A DNA stretch of 64,000 nt from JAIWNK01 sp964453115 (GCA_964453115.1 CAYVRT010000002.1:62001-126000), one strand, 5' to 3'. Positions 1-8,172 are shown, counted from the stretch's first letter. Numbers and translations: made by a program. The notes: generated by a model from the letters alone, not told the origin.

Positions 1-921
1 TCGCTGATTGGCACAGGCGTTATCCTTGCCTACCGTCTGCCAGATTCTCTCACGGACTGGCTCGGCCTGGCAACCCTGGCCGGTGCAGCGCTGGTTAACG
101 GCCTCGCTTCTGCCAGCCTTACGATCCTGTTTCATTTTCTCTTCTCCCAGCTCCTGGGAAGCACCACCGCCATGCAATTGCTCGAACTTTCGCGCCCCGA
201 CCATCCCCTGCTCAAACTCATGCTCCAAAACGCACCTGGCAGCTATCAACACAGCCTGCAGGTTGCCAACCTGGCTGAACAGGCTGCCGAAGCAATTGGC
301 GCCGATGCCCTGCTGACCCGTGTTGGCGCTCTCTATCACGATGCCGGAAAAACCCAAAACGCCCTGTTCTTTATTGAAAATCAGCCACCTGGCAACCTCA
401 ACTCACACGATGAAATCCCCCCTGAAACCAGCGCTGCCACCATCATCCAACATGTTACAGATGGCGTCCGGCTTGGCAAAAAATATCGCCTGCCGGCGCG
501 CATCATTGACTTCATGCGTGAGCATCACGGCAGCCTTCTCACTCGTTATCAATATACCCGCGCCGTCCAGGCTGCCGGTTCACCCGAACAGGTCAACCCC
601 GATTTATTCCGTTATCCTGGCCCCCGCCCACAGTCGAAAGAAACTGCCATCCTCATGCTGGCCGATGGCTGCGAAGCGCGCGCCCGCGCCGAAGTTCCCA
701 AAAGTGAAGAGGAGTTAACTCTGCTCGTCAAAAAAGTAATTGAATATTACCAGAAAGAAGACCAGTTAGCCGATACCAACCTCACCCAACGCGACATTCA
801 ACGCATCATCGAATCCTTTGTTAACACCCTGCGCAACACCTATCACCCGCGCATCCAGTACCCAGAGCTAAAATCTCCCGCCCAACCAGAAGGTTTATCC
901 CATGATCAACTTGCAAATTGA
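1..921 (+). CDS. HD-domain membrane protein of the 7TM-HD (PgpH) family, 5' truncated by the window
   Basis: The frame is open from base 1, so the N-terminal part lies outside the window. The first ~55 residues are hydrophobic and look like the last membrane helices. They are followed by a cytoplasmic HD phosphohydrolase domain with the metal-binding HD pair at 337-342 (context YHDAGK) and a later HHG at about 525-530. The wording around it (HPLLKLMLQNAPGSYQHS, then REHHGS) is typical of PgpH-type cyclic-di-AMP phosphodiesterases. The family hydrolyses c-di-AMP; that activity is inferred here. The gene overlaps ybeY by 20 bp, matching the common pgpH-ybeY-dgkA order, so the three are probably one operon. 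The missing N-terminus should carry the extracellular 7TM-HDED part. Confidence 0.85.
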   Translation, partial: SLIGTGVILAYRLPDSLTDWLGLATLAGAALVNGLASASLTILFHFLFSQLLGSTTAMQLLELSRPDHPLLKLMLQNAPGSYQHSLQVANLAEQAAEAIGADALLTRVGALYHDAGKTQNALFFIENQPPGNLNSHDEIPPETSAATIIQHVTDGVRLGKKYRLPARIIDFMREHHGSLLTRYQYTRAVQAAGSPEQVNPDLFRYPGPRPQSKETAILMLADGCEARARAEVPKSEEELTLLVKKVIEYYQKEDQLADTNLTQRDIQRIIESFVNTLRNTYHPRIQYPELKSPAQPEGLSHDQLAN

Positions 922-1363
922 TTCGCCATTTGAGCAACAACTTAACCCAGCCATTCTTGAAACAACAGCCCAAGCTGCCATCCAACATCAACAGGCCAAC
1001 CCACAATCCGAATTAACCATCGTCATCACTGGAGACGAACAAATTCAGGAGCTAAATGCTCAATACCTCGGCGTAGACACCCCAACCGATGTTCTCTCCT
1101 TCCCCTCTGCTGATGAAATAGACCCCGAAACTGGCAACCCCTATCTTGGCGATATCCTCATCTCTCTGCCACGCGCCGCGGCCCAGGCAGCCGAATTTCA
1201 CACCACACTGGAAAACGAACTTCGGCTGCTTGTTGTGCATGGCGTCTTGCACCTCTTAGGACACGACCACGCCAACGCGGACGAAAAAGAAATCATGTGG
1301 GCTGCCCAAACCGAAATTCTTATCAGCCTGGGCTGTCAAATTCGCCCCCTCTCCGAGTCTTGA
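902..1363 (+). CDS. ybeY: Endoribonuclease YbeY (rRNA maturation factor)
   Basis: This 153-residue protein has normal length for YbeY, the zinc-dependent endoribonuclease used in 16S rRNA 3' maturation and ribosome quality control. The signature is the C-terminal three-histidine zinc site in HGVLHLLGHDH, followed by ADEKEIM as in other members. An upstream LNAQYLGVDTPTDVLSFP segment is also characteristic. The ATG lies inside the end of the preceding HD-domain gene, and the next gene starts 3 bp after the stop, which argues for translational coupling. I see nothing unusual in the active site. Confidence 0.96.
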   Translation: MINLQIDSPFEQQLNPAILETTAQAAIQHQQANPQSELTIVITGDEQIQELNAQYLGVDTPTDVLSFPSADEIDPETGNPYLGDILISLPRAAAQAAEFHTTLENELRLLVVHGVLHLLGHDHANADEKEIMWAAQTEILISLGCQIRPLSES

Positions 1364-1366
1364 ATC

Positions 1367-1753
1367 ATGCGCGAATTCTTGCGCTTGCGTCTGCGTTCAT
1401 TTCAATACGCCTTTGCCGGTTGGTGGTGCGTTTTACGCACACAACGAAACGCCCACATTCACGCCCTGGCCACCATCTGCGTCATCACACTCGCCTTTCT
1501 GCTCAAACTTCCTGGGCGTGATTGGGCCATTCTTGTCCTCACCATTGGCGCAGTCTGGACAGCCGAATGCATCAATACCGCCATTGAAGCAACCATAGAT
1601 CTCATCAGCCCACAAAAACACCCATTGGCGCGCATGGCAAAGGATGCCGGCGCAGCTGCCGTCCTCATCGCAGCACTCTGCTCGATTGCCGTTGGCCTAC
1701 TCGTCCTTGGCCCACCGCTCTGGCGACAAATCTCCTTATGGTTGCCCGGCTAA
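1367..1753 (+). CDS. dgkA: Diacylglycerol/undecaprenol kinase, DgkA type
   Basis: This small integral membrane kinase (128 residues) has three predicted helices. The conserved core AECINTAIEATIDL and the downstream AKDAGAAAVL are the catalytic motifs of the DgkA family, including the Glu and Asn that coordinate Mg-ATP. Gram-positive-type members phosphorylate undecaprenol, while proteobacterial ones phosphorylate diacylglycerol. The sequence alone does not decide the substrate, but the ybeY neighbourhood is the one usually seen for undecaprenol kinases. The gene starts 3 bp after ybeY and ends 3 bp before the stop of a convergent regulator gene. Confidence 0.93.
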   Translation: MREFLRLRLRSFQYAFAGWWCVLRTQRNAHIHALATICVITLAFLLKLPGRDWAILVLTIGAVWTAECINTAIEATIDLISPQKHPLARMAKDAGAAAVLIAALCSIAVGLLVLGPPLWRQISLWLPG

Positions 1754-1756
1754 TCG

Positions 1757-2410
1757 CTAAAGATATTCACGCAGGTTATGCTCGACCGCATAAGCAGCCG
1801 CTTCTGCCCGATTGCTCACACCCAGCTTAGACAAAATGCTGCTGACATAATTACGAACCGTACCCTCACCCAAAAATAGCGATTTCGCAATCTCGCGGTT
1901 TGTCTTGCCCTCCGAAACCAACAGCAACACATGCTTCTCCTGCTGACTTAAGTTGGCAAACGCCAACGCCTCTTCTTCCTTCACCGCTCGGCGCACTTCC
2001 TGAAAGACGCGCTGCGTCACGGCCGGGTCAAGCGAGGCTTCCCCCCGCCCCACGGCTTCAATCGCCCGCACCAAGTCCTCTCCACCAATTTGCTTCAAGA
2101 CATAACCCGATGCCCCAGCCCGAATCGCCGAGAACAACATCTCATCTTCTGCATACGAAGTTAACATCACCACCCGTGTTTCCGGGTACAGACGCGTAAT
2201 CTCTTCGCACGCCTCAATTCCCGAGGCGCCAGGCAAGCGAATATCCATCAGCACCACCTCAGGACGATGGCGCGCCACCTGCTCCACCGCCTCCTTTGCT
2301 GTTCCAGCCTCCCCAACCACCTCAAACTGCGGATACCGTTCCAATAAAGACCGCAGCCCCAACCGCACCACCTCGTGATCATCCACCAGCACAATATGTT
2401 GCTTTGTCAT
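1757..2410 (-). CDS. NarL/LuxR-family response regulator
   Basis: This 217-residue two-domain regulator has an N-terminal receiver domain with the acidic pair D10-D11 and phosphoacceptor D56 in LMDIRLP. The conserved Thr/Ser (MLTSYA) and Lys (YVLKQI) follow. Residues about 150-210 form a LuxR helix-turn-helix (LSQQEKHVLLLVSEGKTNREIA, then NYVSSILSKLGV). It resembles LiaR/DevR regulators that activate stress regulons after phosphorylation. No histidine kinase is next to it or elsewhere in the window, so its partner must be distant. The ATG follows a GAGGAG ribosome binding site, with a TTGACA/TAGACT promoter upstream. Confidence 0.93.
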   Translation of the reverse strand: MTKQHIVLVDDHEVVRLGLRSLLERYPQFEVVGEAGTAKEAVEQVARHRPEVVLMDIRLPGASGIEACEEITRLYPETRVVMLTSYAEDEMLFSAIRAGASGYVLKQIGGEDLVRAIEAVGRGEASLDPAVTQRVFQEVRRAVKEEEALAFANLSQQEKHVLLLVSEGKTNREIAKSLFLGEGTVRNYVSSILSKLGVSNRAEAAAYAVEHNLREYL

Positions 2411-2439
2411 TCAAATGAACTCCTCAAAAGGATATCTAT

Positions 2440-2468
2440 AGTCTACTGTCTCAATCACAGAATGTCAA
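2440..2468 (-). promoter_or_regulatory. Promoter of the LuxR-type regulator gene
   Basis: Read on the minus strand, TTGACA (2468-2463) and TAGACT (2445-2440) are separated by 17 bp. The -35 box overlaps the stop codon of the exonuclease III gene upstream. It gives the regulator its own promoter although the upstream gene runs in the same direction. Confidence 0.6.
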
Positions 2469-3238
2469 CCGTTTTTGTCCTGCAAAATCAGGCTCACCGG
2501 GCAATGATCGGAGCCAGTCACCGCATCATATACAACCACATCCTGCACCCGCTCCATCAAACCTGGCGAGACCAGATAATAATCCAACCGCCAGCCAATG
2601 TTGCGTCCACGCGCCCCAAACCGATACGTCCACCAGGTATATTGCACCCGCTCTGGATATAGTTGCCGATATGCATCTACAAATCCATGCGCCAGATAGC
2701 GGTCTATCCAGGCCCGTTCCTCTGGCAAAAAACCAGAAGTCTTGACATTCTCCTTTGGATTTGCCAGATCTATTTCCTGATGCGCCGTGTTAAAATCTCC
2801 CGTCACCACCACCTGCCGGCCTTCTGCCATCAGTTCATCACAAAGCTTCAATAGCAGTGCATAAAATTCCAACTTGTATTCCACTCGTTCCTGCCCACGT
2901 TGCCCATTCGGAAAATAGACATTAAACAACGCCAAATCTTCAAAATCGCTGCGAATAACCCGCCCCTCCACATCAAAACGCTCCTCCCCCAACCCGTAAG
3001 AAATTGCATCCACAGTTCCCCGCACAAAGGTCGCCACCCCACTATACCCCGCCCGTTGTGCCGGATTCCAAAAAGCGCGATAGCCCGACAGAAAATTCTC
3101 CGCATCCTCCAATTGATCGGGGCGCGCCTTAATCTCCTGCAAACACAATACATCCGGCGACTGTTCGCTCACCCATTCCCGAAAACCTTTTCCCAACGCC
3201 GCCCGAATCCCATTCACATTCCATGTCGCAATCTTCAT
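2465..3238 (-). CDS. xth: Exonuclease III family AP endonuclease
   Basis: This 257-residue protein of the EEP superfamily cleaves abasic sites and 3' blocked ends in base excision repair. The motifs appear in family order: ATWNVNGIRA at the N-terminus, LQEIKA with the metal-binding Glu, NVYFPNG, the catalytic GDFNTAH, WWTYR, and the C-terminal GSDHCPVSL with the Asp-His pair. Length and spacing fit ExoA/Xth enzymes. A GAGGAG ribosome binding site precedes the ATG. The gene reads away from the receiver gene at 3307 and is followed directly by the LuxR-type regulator. Confidence 0.96.
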   Translation of the reverse strand: MKIATWNVNGIRAALGKGFREWVSEQSPDVLCLQEIKARPDQLEDAENFLSGYRAFWNPAQRAGYSGVATFVRGTVDAISYGLGEERFDVEGRVIRSDFEDLALFNVYFPNGQRGQERVEYKLEFYALLLKLCDELMAEGRQVVVTGDFNTAHQEIDLANPKENVKTSGFLPEERAWIDRYLAHGFVDAYRQLYPERVQYTWWTYRFGARGRNIGWRLDYYLVSPGLMERVQDVVVYDAVTGSDHCPVSLILQDKNG

Positions 3239-3275
3239 AATTCTCCTCGATTCTACAACCGAATTTTCAAGCCTG

Positions 3276-3284
3276 TGGTAAACT
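3276..3284 (+). promoter_or_regulatory. Possible extended -10 promoter for the receiver-DUF192-M23 operon
   Basis: TGGTAAACT gives an extended -10 (TGn plus TAAACT). It sits 22 bp before the ATG at 3307, which has its own GGAG ribosome binding site. I see no good -35 box. Confidence 0.35.
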
Positions 3285-3306
3285 TATATCATATTACGGA
3301 GCGCTT

Positions 3307-3696
3307 ATGGACAAAAATACTTCCTACCGCATCGTGTACATTGAAGACGATCCTGAAATGATTGATCTTGTAACCCTGATTCTAAACCGACGCGGCCATC
3401 AAGTAAAGGGCGCAAACGGTGGCCGCCAGGGGCTGGATATCATCCGCTCCGAACAGCCCGACATCATCCTCCTCGATCTGATGATGCCCGACATGGACGG
3501 CTGGGATGTATATCAACAAATTAAAGCCAACGAAGTCACGCGCGAAATTCCTGTCATCATCATCACCGCCAAAGCTCAGGCAATTGATCGCGTCCTCGGC
3601 CTGCACATTGCCAAAGTGGATGATTACATCAGCAAACCTTTCCGTCCCCAGGAACTGGTAGATAGCATTGAGCGCATCCTTAGCGCTCGCGCGTGA
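3307..3696 (+). CDS. Stand-alone response regulator receiver protein
   Basis: This 129-residue protein consists only of a receiver domain. It has the acidic cluster E13-D14-D15, phosphoacceptor D57 in LLDLMMPDMDGWD, the switch Thr in IIITAKA, and the Lys of YISKPFRP. There is no output domain, so it probably acts by protein contact or as a phosphate relay. A GGAG site precedes the ATG. The stop overlaps the GTG start of the DUF192 gene (GTGA), so the two are coupled. No kinase is nearby. Confidence 0.92.
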   Translation: MDKNTSYRIVYIEDDPEMIDLVTLILNRRGHQVKGANGGRQGLDIIRSEQPDIILLDLMMPDMDGWDVYQQIKANEVTREIPVIIITAKAQAIDRVLGLHIAKVDDYISKPFRPQELVDSIERILSARA

Positions 3697-4082
3697 AGCC
3701 ATCCAAATTGCCTATGCGAACCTGTCGCATCGAAAACCAAACCCAGCCATTGTCCTCGCCACTGATTGTTGGGCGTTGCGAAACCTTCTTCTCTCAGTTT
3801 CGTGGTCTCATGTTTCGCCCACATCTTGCCACCAACGATGGCCTGCTCTTTGTTGAAGAAACCGAATCGCGTCTCAACAGTTCCATCCACATGTTCTTCA
3901 TGAACTTCGATATTGCCGTCATCTGGGCCGATGCCAGCAAAAAAGTAGTGGATGTTCAGCTTGCACGTCGTTGGCCGCCCTTCTACTTCCCTGCCCGTCC
4001 AGCAACCTACATCCTTGAACTTCACCCATCCCGGCTTGGCGATTTTTCAATCGCCGATCAATTGGAATTCCTTAATGATTAA
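3693..4082 (+). CDS. DUF192 family protein
   Basis: This 129-residue protein matches the DUF192 (COG1430) family: CETFFSQFRGLMF near the N-terminus, then SSIHMFFMNFDIAVIW, VVDVQLARRWPP and a C-terminal YILELHPSRLGDFSI. The function of the family is not settled. Members are often exported, but this one has no clear signal peptide, so it is probably cytoplasmic. The start is a GTG overlapping the receiver gene by 4 bp; an in-frame ATG at 3714 is the alternative and leaves the domain intact. Its 3' end overlaps the M23 peptidase start by 8 bp. Confidence 0.88.
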   Translation: MKPSKLPMRTCRIENQTQPLSSPLIVGRCETFFSQFRGLMFRPHLATNDGLLFVEETESRLNSSIHMFFMNFDIAVIWADASKKVVDVQLARRWPPFYFPARPATYILELHPSRLGDFSIADQLEFLND

Positions 4083-5484
4083 ACGCTTTTTTCCCCTCTT
4101 CCTTCTACTCTTCTGGCTTCTTTCCCCTCAACCCGCCGCAGCCCAAACCCAACCCGCAGCACCCGTCTACATCGTTCAGGAAGGTGATAACCTCAACAGC
4201 ATCGCCATCCAGTTCGGTGTTTCCGTCCAGGATCTTTTGAATGCCAATAACCTCACAAATGCCAATCTGATTGGCGTTGGCTCACAACTCATCATCCCCG
4301 GCGTCAGCGGCGTCACGGGCTATCTCACCACCACCACCATCCCGCTGGGCGCCTCCCTTCAATCCCTCAGCCGCGCCTACGCCATGCCAACCGAAGCCCT
4401 TGTGCAAATCAACCGCATCACCAGTCCAGCTGAAGTCTATGCCGGTGCGACCCTCATTCTTGCACTGGCCCAGCCAACCATCCAAACGCCCAGCATCACT
4501 ACCGCCCCGCTCCTGCCGGGTCAATCCACCTTACAATTCGCCGCCCAGCATAACATCTCCCCCTGGACCGTCCTGCTTCAAAACGAACCGCCTTCCGCCT
4601 GGCAAATGCCCACCGGCAATGCACTCACCCTGCCCGCCACTGCCATCGCCTTCGCCTGGGGAACGCCCAACCTGCAAGACCTCTCAATTTCCAAACTACC
4701 CATCCCGCAAGGCGGCAGCACCACCATTCACGTCCAAACCCAGCAGCCCGCCACACTCTCCGGCAGCCTGGCAGACCGGGAACTCCACTTCTTCGAACCC
4801 AACAGCAACGATCAAATTGCCCTGCAAGGCGTGCATCGCATGAACAGAACTGGCATCTATCCCTTTTATCTCAAAGTCAGCTTTGCCGATGGCAGCAGTT
4901 ACGAGTTTGAGCAAACCATCTTACTCAAACCCATGACCGCCGTGTTCGACAATCCCCTCACCGTAGACCCCGCCACAACCAATTCCGATACCACCAAAGC
5001 CGAAGATGAACTTGTGCGCACCCTCACCGCCAATGCCACCCCTACCCGCTATTGGCAAGGCCCCTTTATCGCACCCATTGATGTCGCCCCCAATTACCGT
5101 CTCTACCCCGATTGCGTCACCAGCGACTATGGCAACCTCCGCTCCTACAACGGCAGCCCCTACAATTTCTACCACACCGGGCTGGATCTTTTCGCCTGCG
5201 GCAACACGCTCAACATTTATGCCGTTGCCCCGGGTGTCGTCGTCTACGCCGATTTCCTCACCGTGCGCGGCGGCTACACCGTCATTGACCACGGATGGGG
5301 CGTCTACAGCGCTTACGGTCACCAATCCGAAATGAGTGTTCAGGTCGGTGACCGTGTCGAAGCCGGCCAACGAATTGGGCTGATCGGTAAAACCGGACGC
5401 GTTGACGGCCCACACCTGCACTGGGAAGTGTGGGTCAATGGCGTTCTCGTCAACCCGATGGATTGGATCAACAACAGCTTCTAG
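4075..5484 (+). CDS. LysM-domain M23 metallopeptidase, secreted
   Basis: The start is set at the ATG giving a clean signal peptide (MIKRFFPLFLLLFWLLSPQ then PAAAQ); an open frame runs further upstream but would overlap the DUF192 gene. The 469-residue product has a LysM motif (YIVQEGDNLNSIAIQFGVSV, about residues 27-71), degenerate LysM-like repeats, a Pro/Thr-rich middle, and a C-terminal LytM/M23 domain. Zinc ligands are visible in YHTGLD and HLHWE, with the partner His in YGHQS. The family cleaves peptidoglycan cross-bridges or activates amidases at the cell surface. It is the last gene of the small plus-strand operon starting at 3307. Confidence 0.94.
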   Translation: MIKRFFPLFLLLFWLLSPQPAAAQTQPAAPVYIVQEGDNLNSIAIQFGVSVQDLLNANNLTNANLIGVGSQLIIPGVSGVTGYLTTTTIPLGASLQSLSRAYAMPTEALVQINRITSPAEVYAGATLILALAQPTIQTPSITTAPLLPGQSTLQFAAQHNISPWTVLLQNEPPSAWQMPTGNALTLPATAIAFAWGTPNLQDLSISKLPIPQGGSTTIHVQTQQPATLSGSLADRELHFFEPNSNDQIALQGVHRMNRTGIYPFYLKVSFADGSSYEFEQTILLKPMTAVFDNPLTVDPATTNSDTTKAEDELVRTLTANATPTRYWQGPFIAPIDVAPNYRLYPDCVTSDYGNLRSYNGSPYNFYHTGLDLFACGNTLNIYAVAPGVVVYADFLTVRGGYTVIDHGWGVYSAYGHQSEMSVQVGDRVEAGQRIGLIGKTGRVDGPHLHWEVWVNGVLVNPMDWINNSF

Positions 5485-5504
5485 TCCAGCACCCCAAAAC
5501 AAGG

Positions 5505-5510
5505 TATAAT
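5505..5510 (+). promoter_or_regulatory. -10 box for the hypothetical pair at 5541 and 7127
   Basis: A consensus TATAAT lies 30 bp before the ATG at 5541, with an AAGG ribosome binding site in between. I find no convincing -35 box. Confidence 0.4.
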
Positions 5511-5540
5511 CGAACCATCTTTTCTTGAAAGTAAGGCACC

Positions 5541-7130
5541 ATGGCAATAGCACCCCTCACCCTCTCCAAAAACTACTGGGAAACGTTCGAAATCCAGGAT
5601 GAAGACCTCGAATTCCTCTACAACAACCTGCTCGAAATTGAAATGCCGCAAACCCCACAGGAGATCCTCCGTTCTCTACTGATCGAACGTATTCGGGTTG
5701 AGAAAAATCAGCTCGAAAAACAAATCCAGAGCCAGGGGGCCCTCTATCTTCCCAAAGAACACTACCAATCCGGACAAACGATTAAATTCTCGGCCTTCGA
5801 TTGGCAAAGCGGCACCGTCCAATCCACCCGCCCCGGCAACAACCCTGAATACCCACCCTTTGAAGTCATCGAGGTGCAGATGGAGACCGGCGAAACCCGT
5901 CAGTTTGCGGCTGGCCTGGGCGAACATCCCCTCAACACCCCCGTTCGCATCAACGAAAGTGACCCTGCGCTCAATGTTCAGCACGTCCTCAAAACCTATG
6001 GGCGCGAAATGCTCGCCCAGCTAACCGAAATTCTCGAACAAAGCCCCGATTTGGTACAGATTGCCGGGCGTTGGTTCCCGCGCGCCCTGCTCGTAGATGT
6101 CAACATTGGCTACCTCAACCTGGCCGAAGCCGTTCTGGAAATGGAAAACGGCGGCCCCCTTACCACACAGGCCATCCTCAGCCAGATTGAACTGCCCACC
6201 GATGTCAACGCCAAACTAACCGAATTCTCGCTCAACCTTGCCCTGCAAGAAGATGGCCGCTTCGACGAAGTTGGCCCCTCCGGCGAAATTCTCTGGTTCC
6301 TGCACCGCCTCGAACCCGAAAGCGTCCAAACCCCTCCCCGCTGGCTGACCTGGAACCCCATCCCGCACGATGCAGCCACCGTGCAGCCACTGCTTCAGCA
6401 AATGGACGTGGAGACTTTTGATGAATTAGTGGAAAGCGGCCAATGCTGCGAAGAGGAAGTCCAACAGGTTACAGTCAGTCTCATCTACCCACACTGGCGC
6501 GCCGGCACCCTGCCGCTCACCAACCGCCTGGCCCACCTCTTCCCCACCGCCTACGAATCGCCGCGCATCCAATTCACCTTCGTAGACGCCGAAACCGGCC
6601 AAAAATTCCCCGGATGGGTCGTTCGTCCCAGCCGCTATGTCTATGGATTGCAAGAGTGGTATCAGGCCAATAATATCCTGACAGGCAGCCTGATTGAAGT
6701 ACAGCGCAGCAGCACGCTCGGAGAAATCGTCATCCGCGCCAACAAACGCCGCCCCGCCCGTGATTGGGTACGCACCGCCCTGGTCGGCGCAGATGGCGGC
6801 GTGGTTTTCACCATGCTCAAACAGCAAATTGCCACCACCCTCGATGAGCGCATGGGCTTCGTCATCCCCAATTACGGGGGCCTCGACTCCGTCTGGGAAC
6901 AACCGCGCAAAGCCAACCTCGAGCAACAACTCCTCGAATTGATGCGCGAACTCAGCAAGCTCAACCCGCAGGGCAATGTTCACGCCCAGGAGCTGTATGC
7001 CGCCATCAACATCCTACGGCGCTGCCCGCCCGGGCCAATTCTCAGCCTGCTCATGCAGCGCCCCTGGGCAACCCACCTGGGCGACCTGTACTTCCAACTC
7101 ACCGAAGAAAGTCAGGAAACCTCCCCATGA
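5541..7130 (+). CDS. Conserved-looking hypothetical protein, 529 aa, unknown function
   Basis: I do not recognise a named family. The protein is soluble, with no signal peptide or membrane helix. Residues ~15-60 are acidic and helical (IQDEDLEFLYNNLLEIE). A middle segment (GYLNLAEAVLEMENGGPLT, about 190-208) looks like a small helix-turn-helix of the HARE-HTH kind, but this is weak. Basic stretches such as RANKRRPARDW occur near the C-terminus, compatible with nucleic-acid contact. The stop overlaps the ATG of the next gene (ATGA), so the two are coupled and probably act together. Base composition matches the neighbours. Confidence 0.8.
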   Translation: MAIAPLTLSKNYWETFEIQDEDLEFLYNNLLEIEMPQTPQEILRSLLIERIRVEKNQLEKQIQSQGALYLPKEHYQSGQTIKFSAFDWQSGTVQSTRPGNNPEYPPFEVIEVQMETGETRQFAAGLGEHPLNTPVRINESDPALNVQHVLKTYGREMLAQLTEILEQSPDLVQIAGRWFPRALLVDVNIGYLNLAEAVLEMENGGPLTTQAILSQIELPTDVNAKLTEFSLNLALQEDGRFDEVGPSGEILWFLHRLEPESVQTPPRWLTWNPIPHDAATVQPLLQQMDVETFDELVESGQCCEEEVQQVTVSLIYPHWRAGTLPLTNRLAHLFPTAYESPRIQFTFVDAETGQKFPGWVVRPSRYVYGLQEWYQANNILTGSLIEVQRSSTLGEIVIRANKRRPARDWVRTALVGADGGVVFTMLKQQIATTLDERMGFVIPNYGGLDSVWEQPRKANLEQQLLELMRELSKLNPQGNVHAQELYAAINILRRCPPGPILSLLMQRPWATHLGDLYFQLTEESQETSP

Positions 7131-7561
7131 ACGAACCCAAACGCTTCAGCCTCGTCAAACCCACCACCCAAACCCGTTTTCGGATTGATTTTGACTGGTG
7201 GAAAAATCACGACAACAACTGGCGCATCTACCTGCTCAGCTGCCTCTGCCCCGAGCACCAAACTATCTTTGCCAATGCCACAACCGACATCTGGATTGAC
7301 TGGATAGACCCCGAAACCGCCGAAGTCAAAGTCCTGGACGGCCTGCAACACACCCTTCTCGTCCACTGCGCCCGGCAACCCAGCTTTGTCACCGCCAATA
7401 CCAGCGTTGTTGATGCCGTCTTCCGCACCCTGCTTGCGCGCGAAAACCAGCCCCTCACCCTAAGCGAAATCGGACAACTCATCAATCGTCCCCCCGAAAT
7501 GCTGCTGCGCACCCTGGCCGGCAGCCAGGTCTATAAAGGCATCCGTCCCATCAGCGATTGA
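7127..7561 (+). CDS. Hypothetical protein with a possible C-terminal winged helix, 144 aa
   Basis: I do not recognise this protein. The N-terminal ~80 residues contain a WRIYLLSCLCPEHQ segment with two cysteines and several Trp. The last ~45 residues (LTLSEIGQLINRPPEMLLRTL and what follows) have the pattern of a winged-helix domain. It is translationally coupled to the 529-residue protein upstream through an ATGA overlap and is followed after 50 bp by tRNA-Arg. A nucleic-acid-linked role for the pair is only an inference. Confidence 0.78.
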   Translation: MNEPKRFSLVKPTTQTRFRIDFDWWKNHDNNWRIYLLSCLCPEHQTIFANATTDIWIDWIDPETAEVKVLDGLQHTLLVHCARQPSFVTANTSVVDAVFRTLLARENQPLTLSEIGQLINRPPEMLLRTLAGSQVYKGIRPISD

Positions 7562-7593
7562 ACCACCGCCCACCCGGACGGGCAGGATTTTTA

Positions 7594-7602
7594 TGGTACA
7601 AT
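7594..7602 (+). promoter_or_regulatory. Extended -10 promoter of tRNA-Arg
   Basis: TGGTACAAT (TGn plus TACAAT) lies 9 bp before the mature 5' end of the tRNA at 7612. No clear -35 box is visible, as expected for an extended -10 promoter. Confidence 0.5.
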
Positions 7603-7611
7603 CAGGGCGCT

Positions 7612-7684
7612 GCCCCCGTAGCTCAATGGACAGAGCAGCAGACTTCTAATCTGTTGGCTGTGGGTTCGATTCCCACCGGGGGCG
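7612..7684 (+). tRNA. tRNA-Arg (anticodon TCT)
   Basis: A full cloverleaf can be folded. The acceptor stem GCCCCCG (7612-7618) pairs with CGGGGGC (7677-7683). The D arm is GCTC...GAGC. The anticodon stem GCAGA/TCTGT (one G-U pair) holds the loop CTTCTAA with anticodon TCT at 7645-7647. The T arm GTGGG-TTCGATT-CCCAC is perfect. The discriminator is G and CCA is not encoded. It reads AGA codons. Confidence 0.97.
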
Positions 7685-8069
7685 CCTCAAGTTTTTCACA
7701 CCCTCACCCCAATCATTCCCACCTCCACCAACAGCAGGTGTACATTTCGTCCCGAGCGACCGCAGCGCAGGAGCGCCCCATTAAGGACGCCCGTACCGAT
7801 GATGGATTCATGATAAGAATGCACTATTTTTTACGATTCGATTGGAGGCTGCAAATGGTCAGGGCCGCCCACCCCTAACCCCTGCCTGGGGGAGGGGAAT
7901 TCAGGCACCCGCCCTATCGTGCGGTGGACATGGCTTGGGATGCCCGGCACAGGCTGTGCAGAGACCGCCATGCCCCTACGGGATACCCGCCACGCACCAT
8001 GCCCTGCTGCTGCCGGGTATAGAACATGGCTTGGGATATGCAGGCATTCATTGTCCCAGGCTTAAAGCA
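7685..8069. other. Gene-free stretch with an imperfect palindrome and a repeated 14-mer
   Basis: This is the only stretch longer than 300 bases without a supported gene. Reading frames crossing it have no recognisable protein features. It holds two copies of ACATGGCTTGGGAT (7928-7941 and 8024-8037). The flanks of an ~80 bp segment starting at about 7919 (GTGCGGTGG ... CCGCCACGCAC) form an imperfect inverted repeat. This looks like a non-coding dispersed repeat or an old small mobile element rather than a gene, but copies elsewhere cannot be checked. Confidence 0.5.
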
Positions 8070-8096
8070 AAAGAGACCCTTTTACCAGGTCTCTTT
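8070..8096 (-). terminator. Terminator downstream of tRNA-Asp
   Basis: AAAGAGACC (8070-8078) and GGTCTCTTT (8088-8096) form a 9-bp stem with a 9-nt loop. It starts 3 bp after the tRNA-Asp 3' end in the minus direction and is followed there by TTGCTTT. It looks like a Rho-independent terminator for the tRNA. Confidence 0.75.
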
Positions 8097-8098
8097 AG

Positions 8099-8172
8099 CG
8101 GGAGCGACGGGATTCGAACCCGCGGTCTCGGCCTTGACAGGGCCGCATGTTTAGCCACTACACCACGCCCCC
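8099..8172 (-). tRNA. tRNA-Asp (anticodon GTC)
   Basis: On the minus strand the acceptor stem GGGGGCG pairs with CGCTCCC (one G-U pair). The anticodon stem CGGCC/GGCCG carries the loop CTGTCAA with anticodon GTC (complement at 8136-8138). The T arm is CGGGTTCGAATCCCG. The discriminator is G, as in bacterial tRNA-Asp, and CCA is not encoded. A hairpin terminator follows. Confidence 0.96.

Noticed and set aside
3952..4074. Upstream extension of the M23 peptidase to 3952
   Set aside because: It overlaps DUF192 by 131 bp and would bury the signal peptide; the ATG at 4075 gives a proper one.
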